Below are positions 22,344-30,077 of a DNA stretch of 52,271 bases, piece by piece; position 1 is the stretch's first letter; every line of letters starts with the position of its first letter. The DNA comes from Streptomyces sp. RB17 (lineage in GTDB: Bacteria > Actinomycetota > Actinomycetes > Streptomycetales > Streptomycetaceae). The stretch lies in the NCBI RefSeq assembly GCF_009604455.1, contig NZ_WEGL01000018.1:1-52271 (forward strand). Reading direction: 5' to 3'. A model generated the notes under the pieces. The model was given only the letters and a program-made list of their open reading frames with translations. It did no database searches and had not been told where the DNA came from. Position numbers and translations under genes: made by a program.

Positions 22344-22745
22344 GCCGCTCGCCCCCATACGGCTGTGCCGGGGCGCCCGGCGCGGCGACCGTTGACGGAC
22401 GGCACCGTGAGGTGCTGCTCGGTGGCGAGGGTCGCGCGGCCGGAATGTTTGCCGTCGTAGAGGGCGGCGTCGGCGGCCCGCTGCAGAACGGTCAGGTCGC
22501 GGGAGCCGGTCACGTCCGGGGTCGCGGGGCCGGCCGAGGCGGCGACGTCGACGGTGCGGCCGTCGTCCGGGACGACTGGGGTGCGCAGCATGCGGACCAG
22601 CTGCTCCAGTCGGTGCGCGCAGCGGTCGGCGGGCAGCTGAAGGGCGACGGCGAACTGATCGCCTCCGAGGCGGCCGACGGATGCGTGCGGGCCCGTCCAG
22701 GCGGTGAGCCGGGTGGCGGTCGCGGTGAGGACAGCGTCGCCTGGT
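22340..22745 (-). pseudogene. GGDEF-domain protein, 5' truncated
   Basis: About 135 residues remain, from VLTATATRLTAWTGPHASVG and RLGGDQFAVALQLPADRCAH to RAADAALYDGKHSGRATLA. The signature is GGDQF instead of GGDEF, and the frame has no start before it meets the boundary near 22745. A-site variation plus truncation argue against cyclase activity. Intact homologues stand first in small-gene operons of Streptomyces integrative elements, which fits the three coupled genes that follow. Confidence 0.72.
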
Positions 22746-22809
22746 TTTTCCGGCCTAAGAAATGATCTTGTAGCTGAGGCCAGTGCGGCTGAGCCGTAGG
22801 CTGCGTGCC

Positions 22810-23340
22810 ATGGCGCGATTCGATGAGGTCATGGCGACGTTCTGGGGTGACGGTGATTACGGCGTCCAGCAGCCTCTTACGGACGAGATGGTGCGAGAAG
22901 CCGAGCGCCTGCTCGGCGTGACGCTGCCCTCGGCCCTGCTTGATCTTCTGCGGGTTCAAAACGGCGGCAGCGTGGCTGTTGATCACGATGCGTTCCCCAC
23001 CAGCCGGCCGACCTCGTGGAGCGAAGACCACGTTCCCTTCGACGACCTGATGGGCATCGGGCGACGCGCCGGGATGACCTCCTTGCTCGACTCCCCGTAC
23101 TTGGTCGAGGAGTGGGGTATGCCGGCACCATTGGTGCTGCTCTCCGGCGATGGGCACTGCTGGATCGGGCTCGACTACCGAACCTGCGGGCGAGATGGCG
23201 AGCCCTCGGTCACATGGTTCGAGACCGACCTCGACTCGGAGCTCGTCCTGGCTCGTGACTTCCGCTCGTTCGTCGAGGGGCTCACCGCGAGCAGCGCATA
23301 CGGTGACGGCTCTGTTGGTGGCCCCGTACCAACTTGTTGA
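22810..23340 (+). CDS. SMI1/KNR4 family protein (immunity type)
   Basis: Predicted 176-aa soluble protein. The N-terminus LTDEMVREAERLLGVTLPSA and LLDLLRVQNGGSVAVDHDAF are the SMI1/KNR4 (SUKH) opening, and GMPAPLVLLSGDGHCWIGLD and WFETDLDSELVLARDFRSFV follow in the family's usual order. SUKH proteins are best known as immunity proteins against contact-dependent or secreted toxins. A second member follows at 23547, and no toxin lies in between. The start is ATG 22810; an in-frame start nine codons upstream is possible. Confidence 0.82.
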   Translation: MARFDEVMATFWGDGDYGVQQPLTDEMVREAERLLGVTLPSALLDLLRVQNGGSVAVDHDAFPTSRPTSWSEDHVPFDDLMGIGRRAGMTSLLDSPYLVEEWGMPAPLVLLSGDGHCWIGLDYRTCGRDGEPSVTWFETDLDSELVLARDFRSFVEGLTASSAYGDGSVGGPVPTC

Positions 23341-23546
23341 CCGCGGTGTCTTCCAGGCGAAGAACTCGATCATGAGGCGGCCGTCTTCAGCACGCGGGGG
23401 AGATGAGCGTGCCTGTGCTCGATCGTGGTGTCCCGGCCCAGGTCACGGATGCGTTGGCCGATGATGTGGACCAAACCGCAGGACCTTTCCCGGAGTAAGA
23501 CTCCGGCCTGCAGACGGTGCGACTGCGCCTGGCTAAGCTCTCGATC

Positions 23547-23984
23547 ATGTGGAGACAAGTGGTCCAGGAGGTCTTTCCCGAGGCAGGCTTCCGGGAGCCT
23601 GCTCAGGTGTCCGAGATCGTCGAAGTCGAGAAGCGGCTGGGGCGAGCGTTGCCAGCGGAACTCAAGCAGTTGCTTCTCGAAAGCAACGGGGTGATCGGAC
23701 GCACCCACGTGGACACGGTCTGGACCGTGGACCAGATCGTCGAGCAGAACCTGCTCTTCTGGTCTGACGAGTCCTTCGCCCAGCTGTATATGCCTTTCGA
23801 CGCTCTCCTGTTCTTCGGGGACAACGGCGGTGGTGACCAGTTCGCCTTCGTGAAGAAGCCCGAACGGCCAGATGTGTTCGTCTGGGAACACGAGAGCGAC
23901 AGCCGTAGATGGGTGGCCAACAACCTGCGGGACTACCTCGGTCGTTCGCTGCGCGACAGCGGAGACGACTGGTATCGGCTGTAA
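23547..23984 (+). CDS. SMI1/KNR4 family protein (immunity type), second copy
   Basis: Predicted 145-aa SUKH-fold protein, clearly related in plan to the one at 22810 but different in sequence: VSEIVEVEKRLGRALPAELK, QLLLESNGVIGRTHVDTVWT, LLFFGDNGGGDQFAFVKKPE, VFVWEHESDSRRWVANNLRD. The GDNGGGD loop is a family landmark. The ATG at 23547 was chosen, and a GTG ten codons upstream is possible. The protein may neutralise a nuclease or deaminase toxin delivered by other strains, so the pair would form a small polyimmunity locus. Confidence 0.82.
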   Translation: MWRQVVQEVFPEAGFREPAQVSEIVEVEKRLGRALPAELKQLLLESNGVIGRTHVDTVWTVDQIVEQNLLFWSDESFAQLYMPFDALLFFGDNGGGDQFAFVKKPERPDVFVWEHESDSRRWVANNLRDYLGRSLRDSGDDWYRL

Positions 23985-24001
23985 GCCGTCCTGGAGTAAG
24001 T

Positions 24002-25003
24002 CAGCTGCGCTGGGCGGACGCGGAGCAGGAGCTACGCGGTGTCCTGGAGGCCGCCGGGGATGGGACGGGCCCGCTGGTGGGCTCTGCACGCACCCTGCTT
24101 GCGCAGGCGCTTCGAATGCAGGGCCGCCTGCAGGAAGCCGAGAGCGAGGCCAGGTCCGCCATCGAGGTCCAGCCAGTTCCTGGCAGGTTCGAGGGGCGCG
24201 ACGGCCGGGATGTGCTGGCCCTGGTCCTCGGTGACTTGGGCCGCCACCGCGAGGCAGCCGATCTACTGTCCGCCACCGCCGCAGCACGCGCCCGCATCAC
24301 TTCCTCCGATCACCGGCTCGTCCTCAAGGGCCGCAGCGACCGCCTCCAGCACCTGGCCTACCTCGGCCTGCACGAGGAAGTCGTCGCGGAAGCAGGAGCC
24401 CTGAAGACCGCCGCCCGCGGCGCCGAAGGAATCCATCGGCTCCTGCTGCCGCTGGCCGTCACCAATGGCCTGGCCTTCAGCCTCTCACTACACGGCCACT
24501 ACGAGCAGGCAGAGCACCTGCTGGTCCCGGTGCTCGACGAGGCACGCCGGCGGCGACTGGGAAGGGTCCTGATGGTGTTGCACCTCGGCGCGGCCCGGGC
24601 GCTGGCCGGTCAGGGCCAGGCCCAGGAGGCGCTTGCCGCCGTCAAGAAGGCCCAGGACATCTATGACCAGGCTCCGGGCGCCGAAGCACTGGCGCACGAT
24701 CTGAGCGCGATTTTTCTGGCCAGGGCCGCGGCGTTGCTGGCACTGGGCCGGCCCGCCGACGCCGAACACGAGGCCCGGCATTGCCTCAGTCAGTGCGAGC
24801 GCCACCTCGGCCGTGCCCACCATCGCGCGCTGGAAGCCGCCACCGTGCTCGGAGCCGCCCTGGCGGACCTGCACCGGAACGAGGAGGCAGCTGAACTGCT
24901 GCACGCCACGCACGACGCCTGGCGCACCCACTTCGGCCATGACCACCACGGCACCATCCGAGCCGGCCAGGCCTTGGCCACCCTCACCGACCAACCAGAC
25001 TGA
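24002..25003 (+). CDS. Tetratricopeptide-repeat protein, 5' end missing
   Basis: About 333 residues of TPR-like helical repeats: LVGSARTLLAQALRMQGRLQ, EAESEARSAIEVQPVPGRFE, VLALVLGDLGRHREAADLLS, LLVPVLDEARRRRLGRVLMV, ALAAVKKAQDIYDQAPGAEA and HRALEAATVLGAALADLHRN. The C-terminus (THFGHDHHGTIRAGQALATL) is that of many Streptomyces TPR proteins. No start codon or N-terminal domain precedes the first repeat; the frame runs back into the end of the SMI1 gene. The 5' part has therefore been lost, and a product could arise only from an internal GTG. Confidence 0.7.
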   Translation, partial: QLRWADAEQELRGVLEAAGDGTGPLVGSARTLLAQALRMQGRLQEAESEARSAIEVQPVPGRFEGRDGRDVLALVLGDLGRHREAADLLSATAAARARITSSDHRLVLKGRSDRLQHLAYLGLHEEVVAEAGALKTAARGAEGIHRLLLPLAVTNGLAFSLSLHGHYEQAEHLLVPVLDEARRRRLGRVLMVLHLGAARALAGQGQAQEALAAVKKAQDIYDQAPGAEALAHDLSAIFLARAAALLALGRPADAEHEARHCLSQCERHLGRAHHRALEAATVLGAALADLHRNEEAAELLHATHDAWRTHFGHDHHGTIRAGQALATLTDQPD

Positions 25004-25118
25004 CACCACGGCCCAACCGTTGCGTGTAGGTGGTTAGACGGTCTTGCCGTGGCCTTACCCAGCAACCCGGGACCGGTGCGTAGTATGCGCGGCTGATGGA
25101 TCACTGGGAGGGGACAGT

Positions 25119-25703
25119 ATGAGAACACGTATACGGGCCGCGGCGGTTGCCGCCGCCGTGGCACTGGGTTTGGTGCCGGTCAGCGTAGGCACAGCGTCCG
25201 CGGCCCGGGCCGGCACGCAGGCGTCCGCGACTCACCAGATCGGGACGTTGAAGGAGTGGGCGAGCGGTATCCCGACGTCTATGCACCGGGGCACCACGAT
25301 CGACGTCACCATGTCTTACACGCAGAAGTCCCGGGATGTTCTGGCCCCGGCCGGCTTTGCGCTGTCCTTGTGGAACTTCGCCGCCCCGGGCTTCAAGCAG
25401 ATGAGGGGCATCTCCGCCACGTGGTGGAATCCGGTACACCACCGCTGGGAGAAGGCCAGCTACTACGACTCGAACGGACTGATCGGTCTCAACCTGCCCG
25501 GCTACTCGCCCACGGTGAAGGTCGCCTCAGGCAAGGTCGGCCACGTCTACCTGCACGTCACCTTCAGCAAGAGTGCCTACACGGGCACGTGGCACTTCGA
25601 GCCGATGGTGAACTCCTACTGGCTGCTCACCTCGAAGGGCGCCTACGACAACAACTACCTCGGCGACAGCAGGAGCCAGTACACCTCCATCCTGCGCCCA
25701 TGA
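25119..25703 (+). CDS. Secreted hypothetical protein
   Basis: Predicted 194-aa exported protein. The ATG follows GGGAGGGGACAGT. A clear Sec signal peptide is present (MRTRIRAAAVAAAVALGLVP, VSVGTASAARAG), with likely cleavage after the Ala-rich stretch near residue 29. The mature part is rich in aromatic residues and beta-strand character (TIDVTMSYTQKSRDVLAPAG, FALSLWNFAAPGFKQM, TWWNPVHHRWEKASYYD, HVYLHVTFSKSAYTGTWHF), suggesting an immunoglobulin-like or jelly-roll fold. I do not recognise the family. It stands alone. Confidence 0.75.
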   Translation: MRTRIRAAAVAAAVALGLVPVSVGTASAARAGTQASATHQIGTLKEWASGIPTSMHRGTTIDVTMSYTQKSRDVLAPAGFALSLWNFAAPGFKQMRGISATWWNPVHHRWEKASYYDSNGLIGLNLPGYSPTVKVASGKVGHVYLHVTFSKSAYTGTWHFEPMVNSYWLLTSKGAYDNNYLGDSRSQYTSILRP

Positions 25704-26046
25704 GCGGGCGCGCTGGCTGACCGCCGTGCCCCCGTATCTGTTCTGCGATTCCCGGTCCGGCAGCCGGGTAGCCTGTCGGCAGTGTTCGTGGCGTTCCCTC
25801 CGCGCCGCCTGCGGCGGGGCGCCACGCATGCGGCTCGTTACGCCAAACAACGCCCGTGCCGCGGCGGCGGCGATCCGGGCCCGGGTCCGGCCGGATATCC
25901 GGCTCAGCAGGACTTCGAACGCTTCCTGCCAGTGAGCAGGGTTTAAGCGGTGACTTGAGGTCACCGCAAGATCGTTAGTCTTCACACACCGATGATCAGC
26001 GGTGGCCGCAGCCTTCCCGCAGCCGACCCACGAGCAAGATCAAGGT
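25704..26046. other. Intergenic with one perfect palindrome
   Basis: No supported gene. An inverted repeat GCGGTGAC-TTGAG-GTCACCGC lies at 25947-25967. It stands between convergent genes (the secreted protein and the GNAT gene) and could be a bidirectional terminator or a protein-binding site. Confidence 0.45.
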
Positions 26047-26541
26047 CTATGGCTGGAGGTCGCGCTGGTACCAAGTGCCTGACTTGCCGCCGAGATCGGC
26101 CGGGGTGGCAGGGCCAACCGGGACGAACCCGGCCTTGGCCAAGACCTTCTGGGACGCGGCGTTGTCATGGGAGGTGGCCGCCCGCAGTGTGCGCAGGCCG
26201 TGCATCGCTGTCGCCATCCGGCACAGCTCCCGGACGGTCGCGGTCGCCACGCCGCGGCCGGCGACCCGCTCCGCGACCCGGTAACCGAGTCTGGCAGTGC
26301 CGTCCTCCAAGTCGTACAGGTTGAACCTGCCGAGTACCGAGCCGTCCTCGGCGACGAGCACGTAGAAGGCGCAGATGCCGGCCTCCTGCTCGGCCAGCGC
26401 GGCGTTGTACCGGTCGGTGAACTCGTCGAAGAAGTCGTCGCCGCGGTCGGAGATCGAGGCAGCGAAGAAGGTGCGGTTCGCCAGCTCGAAGGCCAGAACC
26501 GCCGGGGCGTGGCCGGCAAGCAGCCGCTTCAGCTCGGGCAT
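26047..26541 (-). CDS. GNAT-family N-acetyltransferase (RimJ/RimL type)
   Basis: Predicted 164-aa acetyl-CoA-dependent acyltransferase. ICAFYVLVAEDGSVLGRFNL and YDLEDGTARLGYRVAERVAG provide the central strands, and VAGRGVATATVRELCRMA is the acetyl-CoA pyrophosphate loop (R/QxxGxG/A). LRAATSHDNAASQKVLAKAG and FVPVG form the C-terminal signature of the RimJ/RimL group. It probably acetylates an amine of a protein N-terminus or a small molecule. It stands alone on the minus strand, followed leftward by a long non-coding stretch. Confidence 0.85.
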   Translation of the reverse strand: MPELKRLLAGHAPAVLAFELANRTFFAASISDRGDDFFDEFTDRYNAALAEQEAGICAFYVLVAEDGSVLGRFNLYDLEDGTARLGYRVAERVAGRGVATATVRELCRMATAMHGLRTLRAATSHDNAASQKVLAKAGFVPVGPATPADLGGKSGTWYQRDLQP

Positions 26542-26617
26542 TGCGCGACTCTACCCAGATCGTGCGCTGAGGCCACCTGAGTTTCCACCGGCTGATGTGT
26601 TGGCTGGCAAGCCTGCG

Positions 26618-26727
26618 CCGCGGCCGCCCGGATCGCTCTGCGGCTCGTCCAGCTCGGACACGACGTCCTGGCCTGCTGACCCAGCCCAGCACCACCCGGA
26701 GGCGGGGGAGTGGCACCCCCCGCCGGG
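26618..26727 (+). repeat. Degenerate copy of an integrative-element gene end and hairpin
   Basis: This stretch (RIALRLVQLGHDVLAC in one frame, then a stop and CCCAGCACCACCCGG) repeats 31970-32079, where it forms the end of an intact small gene and its terminator hairpin. Here the gene 5' of RIALRLVQLG is missing, and the hairpin CGGAGGCGGGGG...CCCCCCGCCGGG has lost perfect pairing. It is a relic of a second copy of the same element operon. Confidence 0.7.
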
Positions 26728-26845
26728 CAGCCGATGAATTGCCAAGTCCGCGGACCACGACACTCGAAGAAGGGTTGGAGTCCCCGCTGTCGGGGGTCAG
26801 TTCCGCGACAGTAGAGGTGACAGCAGCCCTTCGAGGGAGGACCCC

Positions 26846-26995
26846 ATGACCGACTCCAGCAACGTTGTCCAGGCCTGCGGCTGCAGCGGCTACCTCGTCA
26901 TCACCCCGACCCGCCCCGGCACCGATTCCCAGGCGGTCCACCATGACGTCGACGGCACCGAGGCGCCCTGCCGCAACGGCTGCCGACGGCGTTGG
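26846..26995 (+). pseudogene. Small Cys-rich element protein, probably truncated
   Basis: The ATG at 26846 follows CGAGGGAGGACCCC and opens MTDSSNVVQACGCSGYLVIT, then GTDSQAVHHDVDGTEAPCRN and GCRRRW. Two CxC/CxxxC pairs suggest a small zinc site. The coding character ends near 26995, where the sequence changes to the GC-rich end of the lipoprotein gene on the other strand. The frame itself continues to 27178 without sense. The protein is probably the first 50 residues of an integrative-element small protein. Confidence 0.5.
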
Positions 26996-27032
26996 CCCGG
27001 TATCCCCATGGGGGCACCGGGCTTTTCGCGCC

Positions 27033-27482
27033 TCAGCAGGCCGGGCCGATCGCGACCTGTACCTTCTTGGGGCGCGGGGCTGGGTCGGCGTCGGCGTTGT
27101 AGCCCGGGTTGTCGCTCGCCCAGGCCGCTTCGGTGCAGTTTCCGGCCCCGGTCGGTGAGGTCTCCTGCAGGTACTTGAACGTGCTCTCGCAGGTCGCAAG
27201 GTTGTAATTGCCCAGCGTCTGTGCGCTGTCGGTCACACCGGGCGTCTTCATCCAGACGATGACGTCCCGGGTGGGCGAGCACGTCTTCGACGACCGCGAC
27301 GGCTGCGGTTTCGGCTTCGCCGTATGGGGCGCGCTATGGGTCGGCTTGGCTGCGGAACCGTGGGACTTTGCGAGCGGCTTGGACGAGACTGCCGTCGAGG
27401 CTGACGTGGAATGTGTGGTGTTCCCGCTCCCGCAGGCAGCTGTCAGCAGGATGGCAGAGATGGGCAGGATGAAGCGGCGCAC
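27033..27482 (-). CDS. Hypothetical lipoprotein
   Basis: Predicted 149-aa secreted lipoprotein. From the GTG at 27482, which has AAGGGG just upstream, the N-terminus is a compact signal (RRFILPISAILLTAAC) ending in a lipobox, so the Cys is lipidated and attached outside the membrane. A Ser/Thr/Lys/Pro-rich linker follows (about 45 residues), then a small domain with three further cysteines (KTCSPTRDVIVWMKTPG, LATCESTFKYLQE, GAGNCTEAAWAS) and a C-terminal Cys. An ATG ten codons upstream is the alternative start. I do not recognise the family. Confidence 0.75.
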   Translation of the reverse strand: MRRFILPISAILLTAACGSGNTTHSTSASTAVSSKPLAKSHGSAAKPTHSAPHTAKPKPQPSRSSKTCSPTRDVIVWMKTPGVTDSAQTLGNYNLATCESTFKYLQETSPTGAGNCTEAAWASDNPGYNADADPAPRPKKVQVAIGPAC

Positions 27483-27796
27483 GGGTCCCCTTGGTGGTGC
27501 AGTAGTTGCCATGAGGCAACTGTGTTCGGAGTGCCTGCCGATCTTGCTGGACCGCCACGGCGGGTTACAACGTCCCGCCGGTCACAACCTGGACATACTT
27601 CCCGCACATCGCTCACACAGGGTGCATGGTGCCCCATCAGCACATCCCGCCCAGGACTAGCGAAGCGCACCGCATCACCATCACTGCTGGCCTGCTGCTC
27701 GACGCCACGGCCGCCGCATGCCGCGGCGCCGACGCCGGCAGTCACCTGTCGGCCGACGGCCGGCCCGGTGGGGCCCGCTTTGCGGCCGTTCGGGGC
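27483..27796. other. Intergenic, no gene seen
   Basis: The stretch between the lipoprotein start and the NUDIX remnant contains only short frames without recognisable domains. It presumably holds the lipoprotein promoter. Confidence 0.35.
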
Positions 27797-28110
27797 GAGT
27801 GCTGCGCGCTCTCGCGCACCTGCTCGTCGGTCAGCCACCGGATCGCGTCGAACTCGCCTTGGTTGTAGGAGGTGATGATGTCAGCGTCGGCGTCGAGGAG
27901 GTACCAGAGGGAGACGTCGGTGTGTGCCCCTGCCCCCGCGTTTGGGTGACGGTGAGGAAGAGGGGGAGCACGCCGTGATCGACGATGCCACGGCCTCGAT
28001 GCCGTGCCCGCCGGCCGGCAGCCACAGGCCCGCCTTGCGGTGCGCGACGAGCAGCTGCTGCCTGCGCGTCAGGGCTTCGGCGTAGTCGCAGGATGCCCGG
28101 TTCGCGATCG
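27797..28110 (-). pseudogene. NUDIX hydrolase remnant
   Basis: Pieces of a NUDIX protein occur in three frames of the minus strand: RRQQLLVAHRKAGLWLPAGG near 28050, FLTVTQTRGQG near 27960, and AHTDVSLWYLLDADADIITS with EFDAIRWLTDEQVRESAQ near 27800-27930. The NUDIX box itself (GxxxxxExxxxREUxEExGU), which should follow LPAGGH, is missing; only GIEA remains. At least one internal deletion and two frameshifts are needed to explain this, so the gene is dead. Confidence 0.72.
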
Positions 28111-28324
28111 CGGGACGACGCCGAAGCTCTGCCGTATGCGGGCTTGGGCCGGCTGCCATTGATGAGTCGCATCGGGACCGGTACAAGTGACGAGTGACAG
28201 AACCTCTTGCTCCTCGCCCGGATGGCCGCGTCGCGTCGAAGCCGGGACGGTGGACCCTGAACCTTCCCTTTGATCGTGGACACCTGGAGACTGGGACACG
28301 AGGTTCCAGAGGAAGTAGTGCCAG

Positions 28325-28630
28325 GTGGGAAGTAAGAGCAACCGCAGCAGGCGGTACACGCAGGAGTTCAAACGGGACGCGGTCGCGCTCGTGCGCTCCT
28401 CCGGGAAGACCGTCACCGAGGTGGCCCGCCAGCTCGGGGTCAGTGCTGAGGGACTGCGGAACTGGGTCAAGCAAGATGCGGTCGACCGCGGGCAGGGGGC
28501 GCCGGGAGAGTTGACGACGGCTGAGCGCGAAGAACTGCGCCGACTGCGGAGGCTGGCCGCCGAGCAGGCGGAGACGATCGAGGTGCTGCGAAAAGCGGCG
28601 GTCTTCTTCGCGAACGAGAGCGATCGGTGA
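28325..28630 (+). CDS. IS3-family transposase OrfA
   Basis: Predicted 101-aa DNA-binding subunit: RRYTQEFKRDAVALVRSSGK, VTEVARQLGVSAEGLRNWVK (helix-turn-helix), then a C-terminal leucine-rich helix (EELRRLRRLAAEQAETIEVL, RKAAVFFANES). It starts at GTG 28325. Its stop overlaps the orfB GTG by GTGA. The protein is intact. Confidence 0.9.
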   Translation: MGSKSNRSRRYTQEFKRDAVALVRSSGKTVTEVARQLGVSAEGLRNWVKQDAVDRGQGAPGELTTAEREELRRLRRLAAEQAETIEVLRKAAVFFANESDR

Positions 28631-29518
28631 ACGAGGTGTACGCGTTCATCGAGGCGGAGAAGACCACCCACAATGTTGCTCTGTTGTGCCGGCTGCTGAA
28701 GGTGGCCCGCTCCTCCTTCTACGCGTGGCTGGCCGGCGAGAAGACCCGGCGGGCGAAGCAGGCCGCTGACGACGCCCTGGCCCACGAGATCACCGTGCTG
28801 CATCTCGCCTCCCGCGGCGCCTACGGGGTGCCGCGGATCCATGCCGGGCTGCGGCGGCTCGGGCACCGGATCAACCGCAAGCGCATCGAGCGCGTCATGC
28901 GCGAACGCGGCATCAGCGGCGTCACACGGCGCAGGCGCAAGGGCCTGACCCGCCCGGCCAAAAAGGCGGTGCCCGCCCCGGACCTGGTCGGCCGCGACTT
29001 CACCGCACCGGCGCCGGGGATGAAGCTGGCCGGCGACATCACCTACATCCCCACCGGCGAGGGCTGGCTATATCTGGCGACCTGGCTGGACCTGGCCACT
29101 CGGGAGATCGTCGGTTACTCGATGGCCGACCACCACCGCGCATCCCTGGTAGTGGATGCGCTGAGGATGGCCGCCGGACGCGGTCGGCTCCAGCCCGGAT
29201 GCATCGTGCATTCGGACCGCGGCAGCGAATACACGGCGGAGGAACTGCGGCGCGATATAAACCGGTTGGGGCTGCGACAGAGCATGGGCCGCACCGGCTC
29301 GTGCTTCGACAACGCCGCCGCCGAGTCGTTCTTCGCAGTACTGAAGGAGGAGATCGGCACCCGTCAATGGCCGGACCGGGCGGGCCCGCGCGGAGATCTT
29401 CGCCTTCATCGAGACCTTCTATAACCGCAAGCGACTGCGCAGGCATCCGGTCTGGGGCTACCTCACCCCGCTCGAGACCCGACAACGACACGAGCAAGGA
29501 CACGCCCTCGCAGCTTAA
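28627..29518 (+). pseudogene. IS3-family transposase OrfB with a 3' frameshift
   Basis: The catalytic core is complete: GAYGVPRIHAGLRRLGHR, Asp in LAGDITYIPTGEG, Asp in VHSDRGSEYTAEEL and Glu in NAAAESFFAVLKEEIG. Near 29386 one extra G (CGGGCGGGCCCGC) shifts the frame, giving a stop at 29424. In the correct frame the sequence continues EIFAFIETFYNRKRLRRHPV, WGYLTPLETRQRHEQGHAL and ends at 29518. The shifted protein lacks the C-terminal 40 residues of the family, so activity is doubtful. Confidence 0.82.
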
Positions 29519-29737
29519 GCATCGAGTGTCCAAGATCACGGGGAAGCTTCAACCCAGCAGTCAGCGGGTGCGATGTTCGCCGCCGTCGCAGCATTCCTCA
29601 TCACCCACGACGTCACGTTCGGGTTCTTCAGGCAGACGCTGCCCGACTGGGCGTACACCGCTACGGTCCTCGCGGGACTTGCTGCGTCGGCTGTTGCTTA
29701 CGGCCTTGCCCTGTTGTGGCTCAGGCGATTGCCCTAG

Positions 29738-30077
29738 AGGGCTCACGGCAGGCTTCAGCGTTGCTGCACGGGCGTCCGGTTCGTGACAATCCGCCGGCTT
29801 GGCGGTCGTCCGGGAGTCGACAGGCACGGGCTCCCAAGATCATGGAGTCCTACCTTTCAAGCGTGGGTTTCCGCTGGTCATTCGTAGGATCGGTGGGCCC
29901 AGGGGCTCCGGGTATGGCTGTCATGGAGGAGCCGATCGGATGGCTCAGAGAACATGGCCGCCCGGAGCCCCGCGACGACTCGACCGCCAATTGGGATACG
30001 CGACTTGATCGCTCTGTAGGACTACGTCGGCGAGGTCGTCTGCGGGATGGACTGATGACGAGCTGACGGAGGTGGCT
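29738..30077 (+). ncRNA. 5' non-coding end of IS110 element, candidate bridge RNA region
   Basis: About 340 bp without a gene separate the interrupted membrane-protein gene from the IS110 transposase. Elements of the IS110 group encode a structured bridge (seek) RNA in the non-coding end upstream of the transposase, with loops that pair to target and donor DNA. This stretch has the right position and length. I have not folded it, and its left boundary is not defined. The call rests on family knowledge and position only. Confidence 0.4.

Larger units (their letters stand above)
28258..29551 (+). mobile_element. IS3-family insertion sequence, copy 2
   Basis: The element is bounded by imperfect 26-bp inverted repeats (TGAACCTTCCCTTTGATCGT... 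at 28258-28283; complement TGAAGCTTCCCCGTGATCTT... from 29551) and flanked by a 4-bp duplication ACCC. It carries orfA and orfB with the same GTGA overlap as copy 1. The two elements are related but distinct: their ends share TGATCxTGGACAC, and both orfA starts sit in CCAGGTGGG. Confidence 0.88.
28194..29737 (+). pseudogene. Small two-TM membrane protein gene interrupted by IS3 copy 2
   Basis: The GTG at 28194 opens MTEPLAPRPDGRVASKPGRW and then runs into the insertion. If the IS (28258-29551) and one copy of the ACCC target repeat (28254-28257 and 29552-29555) are removed, the frame continues without a shift into QQSAGAMFAAVAAFLITHDV, then WAYTATVLAGLAASAVAYGL and ALLWLRRLP, ending at 29737. 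The restored protein would have 81 residues with two transmembrane helices. The reconstruction gives both the target duplication and the original gene. Confidence 0.75.
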
